From: Rhodococcus sp. SBT000017
GTDB taxonomy: Bacteria; Actinomycetota; Actinomycetes; Mycobacteriales; Mycobacteriaceae
Length of the DNA: 64,000 nucleotides
Assembly: GCF_003688915.1 (NCBI RefSeq)
Contig: NZ_REFU01000001.1
Coordinates: 744,001-808,000, forward strand
Direction of reading: 5' to 3'
Shown: positions 42,355 to 51,795 of the stretch, one piece after another
Position numbering within the stretch: the stretch's first letter is position 1
Layout of the letters: every line of letters begins with the position of its first letter
Notes under the pieces: model-generated
Database searches by the model: none
The model's input: the letters and a program-made list of their open reading frames with translations, nothing else
What the model was told of the DNA's origin: nothing
Position numbers and translations under genes: made by a program

Positions 42355-43619
42355 TGCCCATGACGGGCCACAACGACCATGCTGCTTCCTCGCTGACTTC
42401 CGACGCGTTCGATCGCCTCGAATCACTGTTCGGTCCCATCGACGACGAACTCGCGCAGCACTATCCGGGTGACCGAGTCGGTGGCCAGCCCTCTCACACC
42501 GTCTATGTGTCGGCCGCGGATGCCTCGGCAGCTGTGCCCGCCGAATGGGGTGCCGCCGCCCTGGCAATCCTGGACGCCCACCCCGAGGCGTTCGCCGGAC
42601 TCGACACCGAGAACGCACTACCCCTCGTGCGCGACCGACTCGGCAGTGCGCCCATCCAGGACCTCCGATTCGACTTCGAGGACGGCTACGGGTGGCGATC
42701 CGATGCCGTCGAGGACACCCATGCGAGGGCGGTCGGGGCAGCGCTGTCCGCCCTGGCCGAAGATTCGGCAGGTCCGACGTGGCTGGGAATTCGCGCCAAA
42801 GGGCTTGCCGCACATGAGCGTCGGCGCGGAATCCGCACCCTGGAGCTGGTCCTGGACGGAGCCGGGGGAGTGCCCGACGGCTTCGTGTTCACCGTCCCCA
42901 AGCTCCGTGCCGCCGCGCAGGTAGCCGCTGTGGTCGCGCTGTGTGAGGAGCTCGAGCGTGCGCACGGCCTGCCCGATCGAGCCCTTCGATTCGAGCTGCA
43001 GATCGAGAGCCCGCAGGCGGTGATCGGGGCGGACGGTACGGCGACGCTCGCGCGGGCGATCACCAGGGCGGACGGCCGCTGCACCTCCCTTCACTACGGA
43101 ACCTACGACTACAGCGCCGCCTGCGGAATCACCTCTGCGCAGCAATCATTGGCCCATCCGGTGGCGGACCATGCGAAGAACGTCATGTTGGTGGCAGCGG
43201 CACAGACCGGGGTGTGGGTGTGCGACGGTTCGACCCAGGTGGTGCCGACGGGCGACCCAACACAGGTGGCGGCGTCCGCGCGTCGACACTTCGAGCTGGT
43301 GACCAGATCCCTCGAACGCGGCTTCTATCAGGGCTGGGACATGCATCCCGGGCATCTGGTGACGCGATGGTTGGCGACCTTCGGCTTCTTCCGTCAGGCC
43401 ATGCCGGTAGCTGCTGCTCGGCTGGGCAGCTACCTCGATCGCCAGGGTGGTGAGGTGATGGACGAGCCGGCGACGGCGCAGGCGTTGGCAGGCGTTCTGG
43501 TGCGGGGGTTGGATTCGGGCGCGTTCGGCATCGCCGAACTGCAGAACGTGGCTGCCGGTATCGACCGAGACGTGCTGCGGGGACTGCTCGATCGATCGGT
43601 GACCGTGCCGCTCGGATGA
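42354..43619 (+). CDS. HpcH/HpaI aldolase/citrate lyase-like protein (DUF6986 type)
   Basis: 421 residues in a TIM-barrel-type family related to citrate lyase beta and malyl-CoA lyase. Readable segments are [66 protein letters not shown] and [14 protein letters not shown]; the ED and EIxxP-like acidic positions fit the metal site. It is probably a C-C lyase or a CoA-ester lyase; the substrate is unknown. The ATG at 42354 overlaps the thioesterase stop. An N-terminal extension into the thioesterase gene is not supported. Confidence 0.82.
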   Translation: MPMTGHNDHAASSLTSDAFDRLESLFGPIDDELAQHYPGDRVGGQPSHTVYVSAADASAAVPAEWGAAALAILDAHPEAFAGLDTENALPLVRDRLGSAPIQDLRFDFEDGYGWRSDAVEDTHARAVGAALSALAEDSAGPTWLGIRAKGLAAHERRRGIRTLELVLDGAGGVPDGFVFTVPKLRAAAQVAAVVALCEELERAHGLPDRALRFELQIESPQAVIGADGTATLARAITRADGRCTSLHYGTYDYSAACGITSAQQSLAHPVADHAKNVMLVAAAQTGVWVCDGSTQVVPTGDPTQVAASARRHFELVTRSLERGFYQGWDMHPGHLVTRWLATFGFFRQAMPVAAARLGSYLDRQGGEVMDEPATAQALAGVLVRGLDSGAFGIAELQNVAAGIDRDVLRGLLDRSVTVPLG

Positions 43620-43704
43620 GGTGCGTCGGCGCGCTCCGCTGCCGACGGGTCGCAAGCGTGTCAGAATTGCCGGGCACCATCACCGATCGGGACGGAGAAC
43701 TCCA

Positions 43705-44337
43705 ATGCGGTTGTCTCCGCACGAGCAGGACCGACTGCTCGTCAGCTACGCGGCCGAACTCGCTCGGCGTCGCCAGGCACGCGGCCTCAAACTCAATCAC
43801 CCCGAGGCGATCGCGGTCATCACCGATCACCTCCTCGAGGGTGCCCGCGACGGCCGATCGGTCGCAGACCTGATGTCCTCTGGTCGCGAGATTCTCGGTG
43901 CCGACGACGTGCTCGACGGTGTGCCCGAGTTGCTCCCCGAGGTGATGGTGGAAGCGACCTTTCCGGACGGCACGAAGCTGATCACGGTGCACGAGCCGAT
44001 CTCACCGAAGCGGGGTGACGGCCACCTGATTCCGGGCGAGATCATCACCGTCGCAGGCGACATCGAGATCAACGACGGCGCCGAGGTGATCTCCATGGCC
44101 GTCGTCAACGCGGGAGATCGACCGGTACAGGTGGGCAGCCACGTGCATTTCCCACAGTCCAACGCAGCTCTGCAATTCGACCGCGAGCGGGCGCACGGCT
44201 TCCGCCTCGACATCCCCGCGGGCACGGCGGTGCGGTTCGAGCCCGGCATCGAACAGACGATTCGGCTCGTGCCACTCGGTGGCACGCGCGAGGTATACGG
44301 ATTGAGCATGACACCTCCCGGAAAGTTGGACAGCTGA
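43705..44337 (+). CDS. ureAB: Urease gamma-beta fusion subunit
   Basis: 210 residues joining UreA (about 1-100: [44 protein letters not shown]) to UreB (about 105-210: [44 protein letters not shown]). M. tuberculosis and most bacteria keep these as separate genes, while Helicobacter UreA is fused in this order. The start at ATG 43705 fits UreA; the upstream in-frame ATG would add 28 unrelated residues. The stop overlaps ureC by one base (TGATG). Confidence 0.95.
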   Translation: MRLSPHEQDRLLVSYAAELARRRQARGLKLNHPEAIAVITDHLLEGARDGRSVADLMSSGREILGADDVLDGVPELLPEVMVEATFPDGTKLITVHEPISPKRGDGHLIPGEIITVAGDIEINDGAEVISMAVVNAGDRPVQVGSHVHFPQSNAALQFDRERAHGFRLDIPAGTAVRFEPGIEQTIRLVPLGGTREVYGLSMTPPGKLDS

Positions 44338-46058
44338 TGGCGCGCATGAGTCGCAGTCGATACGCCCAGTTGTTCGGCCCCACCACAGGTGATCGAATCC
44401 GCTTGGCAGACACCGATCTTCTGATCGAGGTCACCGAGGACCGCAGTGGTGGCCCGGGCAACGCCGGTGAGGAGGCGGTGTTCGGCGGCGGCAAGGTGAT
44501 CCGTGAATCGATGGGGCAGTCCCGAGCCACCCGCGCCGACGGTGCTCCCGACACGGTGATCACCGGGGTCGTCGTCGTCGACTACTGGGGAATCATCAAG
44601 GCCGATCTCGGTATTCGCGACGGACGCATCGTGGCACTGGGCAAGGCAGGCAATCCCGACACCATGACCGGGGTGCATCCCGATCTCGTCATCGGACCGT
44701 CCACCGAGATCATCGCGGGCAACGGGAAGATCGTCACGGCCGGCGGCATCGACTGTCACGTCCACCTGATCTGCCCACAGATCAAGGAGGAGGCTCTCGG
44801 CGGCGGCATCACCACCGTGATCGCAGGCGGTACCGGCCCCGCCGAAGGCAGCAAGGCCACCACCGTCACCCCGGGTGCATGGCACCTGTCCCGGATGCTC
44901 GAGTCGCTGGACGACTGGCCGATGAACATCGTGCTCCTCGGCAAGGGCAACACGGTCAATCCGGACTCGATGTGGGAGCAATTGCGCGCCGGCGCATCGG
45001 GATTCAAGCTGCACGAAGATTGGGGATCCACCCCTGCCGCGATCGACGCGTGCCTGCGAGTGTGCGAGGACGCAGGAGTTCAGGCAGCACTGCACTCGGA
45101 CACCCTGAACGAGGCCGGATTCGTCGAGACCACCCTCGATGCGATCAAGGGTCGCGGAATCCATGCCTATCACACCGAGGGTGCGGGCGGCGGGCACGCA
45201 CCCGACATCATCACCGTGGCGGCGCAGCCGCACGTCCTCCCCAGCTCGACCAACCCGACGCGTCCCCACACCGTCAACACCCTGGACGAACATCTGGACA
45301 TGCTGATGGTGTGCCACCACCTCAGTCCATCGATTCCGGAGGATCTGGCCTTCGCCGAGAGCCGGATTCGGCCGTCGACCATCGCAGCCGAGGACCTGCT
45401 GCACGACATGGGTGCGATCTCGATGATCGGCAGCGACGCTCAGGCAATGGGCCGGATAGGTGAGGTGGTTCTGCGCACGTGGCAGACGGCACACGTGATG
45501 AAGTCTCGTCGCGGCTTCCTGGCCGGCGACAACGGAGCCGACAACAATCGAGTGATGCGCTACGTCGCGAAGTACACCATCTGCCCGGCCGTCGCCCACG
45601 GCCTCGACGACGAGATCGGATCGATCGAGCCGGGCAAACTCGCCGACCTGGTGTTGTGGGATCCGGCATTCTTCGGTGTCCGTCCCCACATGGTCATCAA
45701 GGGCGGCATGATCGCATGGGCTGCCATGGGCGACGCGAACGCGTCCATCCCGACCCCGCAACCCGAACTACCTCGGCCGATGTTCGGTGCGTCGCCCAAG
45801 GCGGCGGCCGCGACGTCACTGCATTTCGTTGCCCCGCAGGCGATCGAGGACGGACTGGCCGGGCGTCTGAACTGCGATCGCCGGTTGGTTCCGGTCAAGA
45901 ACGTGCGCGGTGTCAGGAAGTCGGACATGGCACTCAACGACGCTCTGCCCGATATTCGAGTCGATCCCGACACCTTCACCGTCCGTATCGACGGTGACGT
46001 GTGGACGGAGCAGCCGGCAACCGAACTGCCGATGGCGCAGCGATACTTCCTCTTCTGA
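44337..46058 (+). CDS. ureC: Urease alpha subunit
   Basis: Catalytic subunit hydrolysing urea to ammonia and carbamate with a dinickel centre. The protein has 573 residues. The Ni-binding His pair is in [13 protein letters not shown], the carbamylated Lys in [12 protein letters not shown], further His in the ALHSDTLNE and [12 protein letters not shown] segments, and the flap Cys/His in [16 protein letters not shown]. All expected catalytic residues appear present. Its ATG overlaps ureAB and its stop overlaps ureF. Confidence 0.97.
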   Translation: MARMSRSRYAQLFGPTTGDRIRLADTDLLIEVTEDRSGGPGNAGEEAVFGGGKVIRESMGQSRATRADGAPDTVITGVVVVDYWGIIKADLGIRDGRIVALGKAGNPDTMTGVHPDLVIGPSTEIIAGNGKIVTAGGIDCHVHLICPQIKEEALGGGITTVIAGGTGPAEGSKATTVTPGAWHLSRMLESLDDWPMNIVLLGKGNTVNPDSMWEQLRAGASGFKLHEDWGSTPAAIDACLRVCEDAGVQAALHSDTLNEAGFVETTLDAIKGRGIHAYHTEGAGGGHAPDIITVAAQPHVLPSSTNPTRPHTVNTLDEHLDMLMVCHHLSPSIPEDLAFAESRIRPSTIAAEDLLHDMGAISMIGSDAQAMGRIGEVVLRTWQTAHVMKSRRGFLAGDNGADNNRVMRYVAKYTICPAVAHGLDDEIGSIEPGKLADLVLWDPAFFGVRPHMVIKGGMIAWAAMGDANASIPTPQPELPRPMFGASPKAAAATSLHFVAPQAIEDGLAGRLNCDRRLVPVKNVRGVRKSDMALNDALPDIRVDPDTFTVRIDGDVWTEQPATELPMAQRYFLF

Positions 46059-46714
46059 TGCCCGATGCCCGACTGCAGGTGACGACGCTTCTCTCGCTTG
46101 CCGATTCGCGCCTGCCCACCGGCGGACACGTGCACTCCGGCGGAGTGGAGGAAGCGATCGCCTCGGGCTTCGTTCGAGACATCACGACGCTCGAGGCGTT
46201 TCTGCGACGCCGTATCCGAACATCCGGGGCCACGACGGCATCCATTGCCGCATCGCTGGTGCACGGGTCGTCGAGCACCAGCGAGGCCGATGCCGAATCC
46301 GACGCACGAACCCCATCCCCGGCTGCCAGGTCTGCCTCGCGTGCTCAGGGCCGTGGACTGCTCAGGTTGGCCAAGTCCGCCTGGCCGCATCATGATTGGA
46401 CGTCGATCGGGCGGAGGCCGCACCTGGCCGTTGCCGCTGGGCACGTCGGGCTCGCGGCGGGCCTGTCGGTTGCCGACACGGCCGCAGTGCAGGTGTACAT
46501 CACCATGACCGGGTCGGCGATCGCCGCGCAGCGTCTGCTCGCGCTCGATCCGGCCGAGGTCGCGGCGTGCACCATCCGGTTGGGCGATTTCTGCGACGAC
46601 GTGACCGCTGCGGTGTGCGAGTGCCTGCCCGAGCTGATGGAGTTGTCGGATCCGTTGCTGGACATGTTCGCCGAAGCCCACGCCGTCCGTGATCGGCCGT
46701 TGTTCGTATCCTGA
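46058..46714 (+). CDS. ureF: Urease accessory protein UreF
   Basis: 218 residues, all-helical. [23 protein letters not shown] at the N-terminus and [33 protein letters not shown] are typical. It works with UreG and UreD in GTP-dependent nickel insertion. The start at ATG 46058 overlaps the ureC stop (TGATG). A 40-base gap separates it from ureG. Confidence 0.92.
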   Translation: MPDARLQVTTLLSLADSRLPTGGHVHSGGVEEAIASGFVRDITTLEAFLRRRIRTSGATTASIAASLVHGSSSTSEADAESDARTPSPAARSASRAQGRGLLRLAKSAWPHHDWTSIGRRPHLAVAAGHVGLAAGLSVADTAAVQVYITMTGSAIAAQRLLALDPAEVAACTIRLGDFCDDVTAAVCECLPELMELSDPLLDMFAEAHAVRDRPLFVS

Positions 46715-46754
46715 ATACCGATCCACTTTTTTCTCTAGCGACAAGGAGTTCGAC

Positions 46755-47459
46755 ATGCCCCCGCACCTGATCGACGGTGAGCCCCACGACCACGGTTTGG
46801 ATCGGCCCAAGCGCGCACGGGTGGCAGGCGACGCGCTGCGCGTCGGGATCGGTGGACCCGTCGGTTCCGGAAAGACGGCGTTGGTGGCTGCGCTGTGTCG
46901 CGAACTGCGCGACGAGCTTTCGCTCGCCGTGCTCACCAACGACATCTACACCACCGAGGATGCGGACTTCCTGCGTCGGCACGCAGTGTTGCCCGACGAG
47001 CGCATCACGGCGGTGCAGACCGGTGGCTGCCCGCACACGGCAATTCGGGACGACATCACCGCCAACCTCGACGCCATCGACGATCTGATCGAGAACAACC
47101 CGCCCCTGGACCTGATTCTCGTGGAGTCCGGTGGCGACAACCTCACTGCGACCTTCTCGTCCGGTCTGATCGACGTACAGATCTTCGTCGTCGATGTCGC
47201 CGGGGGAGACAAGGTGCCGCGCAAGGGTGGTCCCGGTGTGACGTTCTCCGATCTGTTGGTCGTCAACAAGACGGATCTCGCTCCGTACGTCGGAGCCGAC
47301 CTCGGTGTCATGGAGCGGGACGCGGCCCAGGTGCGTGAGGGGCGACCGACTGCGTTGATCTCCCTCACCGACGATCCGTCGGCGACCACGGTGCTCGAGT
47401 GGGTGCGGGAGCAGCTGAAGGTGATCGCCGACGCCGACGCGCATGCCCACACACACTGA
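46755..47459 (+). CDS. ureG: Urease accessory GTPase UreG
   Basis: 234 residues with the P-loop [41 protein letters not shown] (CPH metal motif), [10 protein letters not shown] and [11 protein letters not shown] (G4). It supplies GTP-driven Ni delivery to apo-urease. AAGGAG eight bases before ATG 46755. The short His-containing N-terminus ([10 protein letters not shown]) and C-terminus (DADAHAHTH) may buffer nickel because ureE is missing; that is inference. Confidence 0.95.
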   Translation: MPPHLIDGEPHDHGLDRPKRARVAGDALRVGIGGPVGSGKTALVAALCRELRDELSLAVLTNDIYTTEDADFLRRHAVLPDERITAVQTGGCPHTAIRDDITANLDAIDDLIENNPPLDLILVESGGDNLTATFSSGLIDVQIFVVDVAGGDKVPRKGGPGVTFSDLLVVNKTDLAPYVGADLGVMERDAAQVREGRPTALISLTDDPSATTVLEWVREQLKVIADADAHAHTH

Positions 47460-47465
47460 GCGTCG

Positions 47466-48134
47466 ATGCACACAGAGCTCTGCATCGACGCGAGCCGCAG
47501 CCGGAGCCCGCGCATCACCTCGGTGGGCGGACTCGCCGGCCGCCAGACGGGACCGGACACAGTCCACCTGATCGGTACCGCCGCAACTCCTCTCGGCGGT
47601 GACACCATCGTGGTCAGAATATCGGTGGCGGCCGGGGCGCACCTGGAGGTGCGCAGTGTCGCGGCCTCGTTGGCGATGCCCGGTGGGCTGCACCGTCACT
47701 CGTCCGCGCAGTGGCACTTCGAGGTCGGTGCAGGCGCGTCGCTGGTCTTCGATCCCGAACCGATGGTCGTCGTCTCCGACGCCTCGCATTCGGTAGTCAA
47801 CACCGTTGTGCTGGAACAGGATTCGACCCTGCGACTGCGTGAACGTACGCAGATCGGCCGCTTCGAGGAAGCGTCGGGACACTGGAGCAGTGCGATGCGA
47901 TGCGATGTCGGAGGTAGCCCGTTGCTACGCCATCGAGTGGAACTGGGCGCGGGATCGATTGCGCACGATGCGTTGTCGGCACCGCTGTCGATGTCGAGCA
48001 CGCTGCGATATCCCGATACACGGGCGTCCGAGGTCGACTTGGCCGACGGGACCGTCCGGCTGGCGCTGGCCGGAGGCGGTTCGCTGAGTACCTCTGTGGG
48101 TCGTCGCCTTCAGCACGCCGAACTGGATGTGTGA
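47466..48134 (+). CDS. ureD: Urease accessory protein UreD
   Basis: 222 residues with the UreD/UreH pattern TAATPLGGDTIVVRISVAAGAHLEVRSVAA, FEVGAGASLVFDPEPMVV and RTQIGRFEEASG. It is the scaffold of the urease activation complex, starting six bases after ureG. It is the last gene of the operon, ahead of a strong terminator. Confidence 0.9.
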   Translation: MHTELCIDASRSRSPRITSVGGLAGRQTGPDTVHLIGTAATPLGGDTIVVRISVAAGAHLEVRSVAASLAMPGGLHRHSSAQWHFEVGAGASLVFDPEPMVVVSDASHSVVNTVVLEQDSTLRLRERTQIGRFEEASGHWSSAMRCDVGGSPLLRHRVELGAGSIAHDALSAPLSMSSTLRYPDTRASEVDLADGTVRLALAGGGSLSTSVGRRLQHAELDV

Positions 48135-48160
48135 GACCCGGCGTGCTGCACAACGAACAA

Positions 48161-48196
48161 ACGCATCGGCCGACGGTGTCCCGTCGGCCGATGCGT
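48161..48196. terminator. Bidirectional terminator hairpin
   Basis: A perfect 16-base stem (ACGCATCGGCCGACGG and complement) with loop TGTC, between the convergent ureD and ndh genes. Confidence 0.9.
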
Positions 48197-48212
48197 TGTG
48201 TGAAAGCTGGTT

Positions 48213-49616
48213 TCAGCCAGCTGCCTTTTCTCGTTCCTGCTCCGAATCAGCGGCGGCAGCCTCGACGGCACCCGTACGTTCGAGTGAGTTGAGTTGCTCG
48301 ATGGCCAGTCGCGCGAACACCTGCTGCTCGGTCGACGCCATCTGAGCCCGACCTCGGCCGAGGAACGTCACGAACCACGAGATGACGGTCGTGATGCGGC
48401 TGCGGTAGCCCACGAGGTAGTACAGGTGGAGCGCGAGCCACATGAGCCAGGCGATGAATCCGCCGAATTCGAGTTTACCGACCTTGGCGACGGCGTTGAA
48501 TCGCGACACCGTTGCCATCGAGCCCTTGTCGAAGTACTTGAACGGCGCACGCTGAGCGGGATCGTCCTCGCCCTTCACCGACGCCTTGATCAGCTTGGCG
48601 GCGTAAGTCGCTCCCTGGATGGCACCCTGTGCCATGCCGGGGACGTCCTTGACCGACATCAGGTCGCCGACCACGAACACGTTCGGGTGGCCCTTGACGG
48701 TGAGGTCCGGTTCGACCAGCACTCGTCCGGCGCGATCGGTTTCCGATCCGGACTGGTCGGCGAGCTGCTTGCCGAGGGGGCTGCCCTGCACGCCTGCGGA
48801 CCAGACCTTGCACTGCGCCTCGATGCGACGCGTCGTGCCGTCCTTCTCCTTGACCGTCAGTCCGTCGTTGTCGACATCGGTGACCATCGCGTTCAGCTGA
48901 ATTTCGACGCCGAGCTTCTCGAGCCGTTCGGCAGCCTTGCGTCCGAGCTTCTCGCCCATCGGCGGCAGTACAGCGGGCGCGGCGTCGAGCAGGATGACGC
49001 GGGCGTCACGCGGATCGATGTTGCGGAAGGCTCCGTCGAGGGTGCGATCGGCGAGCTCGGCGATCTGCCCGGCGAGCTCGACGCCGGTGGGACCCGCGCC
49101 GACGACCACGAAGGTCATGAGGCGGTCCTTCTCCTCCTGATCGTCGGAGAGTTCGGCCTGCTCGAACGCACCGAGGATGCGGCCACGCAGTTCGAGTGCA
49201 TCGTCGATGGTCTTCATGCCGGGCGCGAACTCGGCGAAGTGATCGTTGCCGAAGTACGACTGCTGAGCGCCTGCTGCGACGATCAGGCTGTCGAACGGAG
49301 TGACGGTGATGCGTTCGAGGAGCTTGGACGTCACCGTCTTGGCCTCGAGATCGATGTTCAGCACGTCTCCGAGCAGCACCTCGGCGTTCTTCTGCTTGCG
49401 CAGAATGACGCGGGTGGTGGGAGCGATCTCGCCGACCGACAGAATGCCTGTCGCGACCTGATAGAGGAGAGGCTGGAAAAGGTGGTGTGTCGTCTTCGCG
49501 ACGAGGGTGATGTCGACGTCGGCTTTCTTGAGCGCCTTGACGCCGAACAGACCTCCGAACCCGGAACCGATGACGACGACGCGGTGACGCTTCGATTCGA
49601 GCGGTTGGATGCTCAT
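48213..49616 (-). CDS. ndh: Type II NADH dehydrogenase
   Basis: A single-subunit, non-proton-pumping NADH:menaquinone oxidoreductase on the inner face of the membrane. 467 residues: the FAD fold VVVIGSGFGGLFGVKALKKADVDI, NAD fold VVVGAGPTGVELAGQIAEL, LLYQVATGILSVGEIAPTTR and the quinone-side VFVVGDLMSVKDVPGMAQGAIQGATYAAKLI are recognisable. A hydrophobic C-terminal helix (GGFIAWLMWLALHLYYLVGYRS) anchors it. Same position as Rv1854c relative to urease. Confidence 0.95.
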   Translation of the reverse strand: MSIQPLESKRHRVVVIGSGFGGLFGVKALKKADVDITLVAKTTHHLFQPLLYQVATGILSVGEIAPTTRVILRKQKNAEVLLGDVLNIDLEAKTVTSKLLERITVTPFDSLIVAAGAQQSYFGNDHFAEFAPGMKTIDDALELRGRILGAFEQAELSDDQEEKDRLMTFVVVGAGPTGVELAGQIAELADRTLDGAFRNIDPRDARVILLDAAPAVLPPMGEKLGRKAAERLEKLGVEIQLNAMVTDVDNDGLTVKEKDGTTRRIEAQCKVWSAGVQGSPLGKQLADQSGSETDRAGRVLVEPDLTVKGHPNVFVVGDLMSVKDVPGMAQGAIQGATYAAKLIKASVKGEDDPAQRAPFKYFDKGSMATVSRFNAVAKVGKLEFGGFIAWLMWLALHLYYLVGYRSRITTVISWFVTFLGRGRAQMASTEQQVFARLAIEQLNSLERTGAVEAAAADSEQEREKAAG

Positions 49617-49713
49617 TACCTGCTCCCTAACGATTGCGGTGTGAGGTCAACGGTAGTCGCCATCCATCTCGACGTCTCGACAAGGTCGTCGTGTCTGTGG
49701 TGGCAACGCACAC

Positions 49714-50514
49714 CTACCGGCCGGCCGCTGCGCGCTTCGCCAGTTCCACGGTCGCGGCCCGCAGTTCGGTAGCCGAGTCGATCGGAGTTGCATAGCCGAC
49801 CCTGGTGTACGCGATTCCGCGCGGTGTGAGCACCTTCAGATCCAGTCCGTAGCGGTCGGCGGCCGTGCACTCGGCGGACGTGGCATCGGGAAAACCGCCC
49901 AGCTCGCGGGCCATGGCAGTCAGCGACGACGAGTGGTCGGCGTTGAGGTGCTCGATCGCGTACGCGGAGGTCGGCGACACCGGATCGGGCGCGGCCCGGG
50001 AATACGCTTCGGCGGTTGCCGAATCCATCCGGCCGTATCCGCCGACCCACCGGACGCGATGCACCCGCATGATCCAGAGCGTGAAGTCGCTGTAGTCCAG
50101 GTAGTACTTCGCCGCTGGTACGCCGTCGAGATGCGCCGCGCGTGCTGCGGCCAACTCGTCCCCCTCGGGCCGCTCGACCACGCCTGCCAGCGTGATTCGG
50201 CCCGACGCCAGTGGATCGGTCTGCGATTGCGGCGCCACGATCGACAGGCTCATCCGTTGATCGCCTGCGAGGTTCCGTCCGTGCTCGGCCATGCGCGAGA
50301 CACACAGAACCGGAGCGCCGTCGAGCAATCCGTACGTGACGAACGAAGCCCAGGGATCGCCGTCCGCGGTCAGGCTCGCAAGAGTCGCGGTGTTGGTGGA
50401 CGCTGCGATCGTGCGCGCTTCCTCGGCTGCGGAGGGACGACGGTCGTCGACGACCGGGGCCAGGGGAGGGGGAACGGACGGGGCGTCACCGGGGTCGCCG
50501 TGATCGAGTGCCAT
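49714..50514 (-). CDS. DUF2470 / pyridoxamine-oxidase-like protein (HugZ type)
   Basis: 266 residues: a split-barrel FMN-binding-like domain (TNTATLASLTADGDPWASFVTYGLLDGAPVLCVSRMAEH, YYLDYSDFTLWIMRVHRVRWVGGYGRM), then a DUF2470 domain (AIEHLNADHSSSLTAMAREL, LDLKVLTPRGIAYTRVGY). Related HugZ proteins degrade or bind heme; others are of unknown function. The start at ATG 50514 (MALDHGDPG) is preferred because the longer frame upstream lies antisense over the next gene. Heme function is family-based inference. Confidence 0.82.
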   Translation of the reverse strand: MALDHGDPGDAPSVPPPLAPVVDDRRPSAAEEARTIAASTNTATLASLTADGDPWASFVTYGLLDGAPVLCVSRMAEHGRNLAGDQRMSLSIVAPQSQTDPLASGRITLAGVVERPEGDELAAARAAHLDGVPAAKYYLDYSDFTLWIMRVHRVRWVGGYGRMDSATAEAYSRAAPDPVSPTSAYAIEHLNADHSSSLTAMARELGGFPDATSAECTAADRYGLDLKVLTPRGIAYTRVGYATPIDSATELRAATVELAKRAAAGR

Positions 50515-50537
50515 GCGCAGAAGCTTACGACGATGAC

Positions 50538-51215
50538 CTACAGGAGGTCTCCGGCATGGATCAGAGCGTCGGCGACGAGTGCGACGCCGAGCACGACGAA
50601 AATGATGCGCACCGTCGGCGGGCCGTACCGCATCAGGGCTCGGACGGTCGCGGTGAACGCGCGCCTGGAACGTCGACTTTTCCTCGACGCCAGAATCAGA
50701 ACGAGGATGGGCGGTAGCAGCCCGATCAGGCAGTAGGTGACGACGATGGCCGGCCACCACGTCGGGCGGGGATCGTAGGTCGAGAGCATCGTCAGCCCGG
50801 CGAGATACGGCACTGCCGTCGGGCCCTGCACCAGACCGATCGTCAGTCCGGTCAGGGCGACGACGGGAATGCTGGAGCCGGCTCGAGCTGCCCACTCCGG
50901 TGGGCGGCGTTCGGTGGTGCGCAGAGCACCGAGAGTGATCAGTACCAGCCCGACCGCGAGTTCCGTGCGATACCGGACCGTGGGAGTGATGGTGAAGTCG
51001 AACAGATCGGTGAAGAAGTCGATGCCGAGAACGGTGAGGATGCCGAACGTTGTCGTAGCGGTGAACACTCCGCCGACGAAGGCCAGCCCGGCTCGAAACG
51101 GAGACCGGCGGGTGGTTCTCGCGTGCACTGCGATGGCAGCGGTGACGCCGATCAGCAACACGTCGAGCGAATCGAGTAGCGCGAATCCGACGAGCGCGAG
51201 CAGCAAGGTCACCAT
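50538..51215 (-). CDS. GAP-family (LysE-like) integral membrane protein
   Basis: 225 residues with five or six transmembrane helices (MVTLLLALVGFALLDSLDVLLIGVTAAI, AGLAFVGGVFTATTTFGILTVLG, SIPVVALTGLTIGLVQGPTAVPYLAGL and others). It fits the GAP/Sap family, named from a mycobacterial protein needed for glycopeptidolipid export. Here no lipid biosynthetic neighbour is seen, so substrate is unknown. Confidence 0.75.
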   Translation of the reverse strand: MVTLLLALVGFALLDSLDVLLIGVTAAIAVHARTTRRSPFRAGLAFVGGVFTATTTFGILTVLGIDFFTDLFDFTITPTVRYRTELAVGLVLITLGALRTTERRPPEWAARAGSSIPVVALTGLTIGLVQGPTAVPYLAGLTMLSTYDPRPTWWPAIVVTYCLIGLLPPILVLILASRKSRRSRRAFTATVRALMRYGPPTVRIIFVVLGVALVADALIHAGDLL

Positions 51216-51222
51216 GGAGGGT

Positions 51223-51789
51223 TCAGGATATCGGTCGGGTGAAACCGACCTCCTCGGTGACTACTGCCACGGCGGTCCGGCCAGGAGCGGTCTGGTTGTC
51301 CCAGTACATGTTGGTGTGCGCGATGACCTGCTCGGGTGGGGGCGCGCCCCATTCGGTCAGATCCTCGGCGGTGTGGGCATCGCTCACCAGCGTCACGTCG
51401 TATCCGCGTACCAGGGCTCCGTGCAATGTGGACCTGATGCAGAAGTCCGTGTGCGCGCCGGCGATGACGACGTGCCCCACGCCGGAGGCGGCGAGCTCGG
51501 CTTCGAGACCTGTGTCCTCGAAGGCGTCGCCGTGCTTCTTGTGGACGATCGGATCGCCTGGATCGACGGGCAACTCGTCGAGAAGTTCCCACCCTCGCGT
51601 TCCGAAGGCCAAATCCCCGTCGGAGGAGTGCTGCACCCAGATCACCGGAGTGCTGGTGTCTCGTGCGCGGGACACCAGCGTGAGGACGTTGTCGACGACG
51701 CGTTGTCGCTCGTGGACGCCGACCATCACGTCGTTCTGAACGTCGATGATCACCAGTGCGGTTGCGGGCCGCTGAGGCAGGGTGGTCAC
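51223..51789 (-). CDS. Isochorismatase-family cysteine hydrolase
   Basis: 188 residues with the triad: Asp in VIIDVQNDVM, Lys in PIVHKKHGDAF, Cys in AGAHTDFCIRSTLHGAL. It hydrolyses an amide or vinyl-ether substrate; nicotinamidase, ureidoglycolate-type and isochorismatase roles are all possible. It lies seven bases after the UvrA-like gene and seven before the GAP-family gene, so all three are one transcript. Confidence 0.9.
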   Translation of the reverse strand: MTTLPQRPATALVIIDVQNDVMVGVHERQRVVDNVLTLVSRARDTSTPVIWVQHSSDGDLAFGTRGWELLDELPVDPGDPIVHKKHGDAFEDTGLEAELAASGVGHVVIAGAHTDFCIRSTLHGALVRGYDVTLVSDAHTAEDLTEWGAPPPEQVIAHTNMYWDNQTAPGRTAVAVVTEEVGFTRPIS

Positions 51790-51795
51790 GGTAAC

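Noticed and set aside
43827..45761. A 644-codon open frame on the minus strand
   Set aside because: Antisense shadow of ureAB and ureC.
48294..49772. A 492-codon open frame on the plus strand
   Set aside because: Antisense to ndh, with no recognisable domain.
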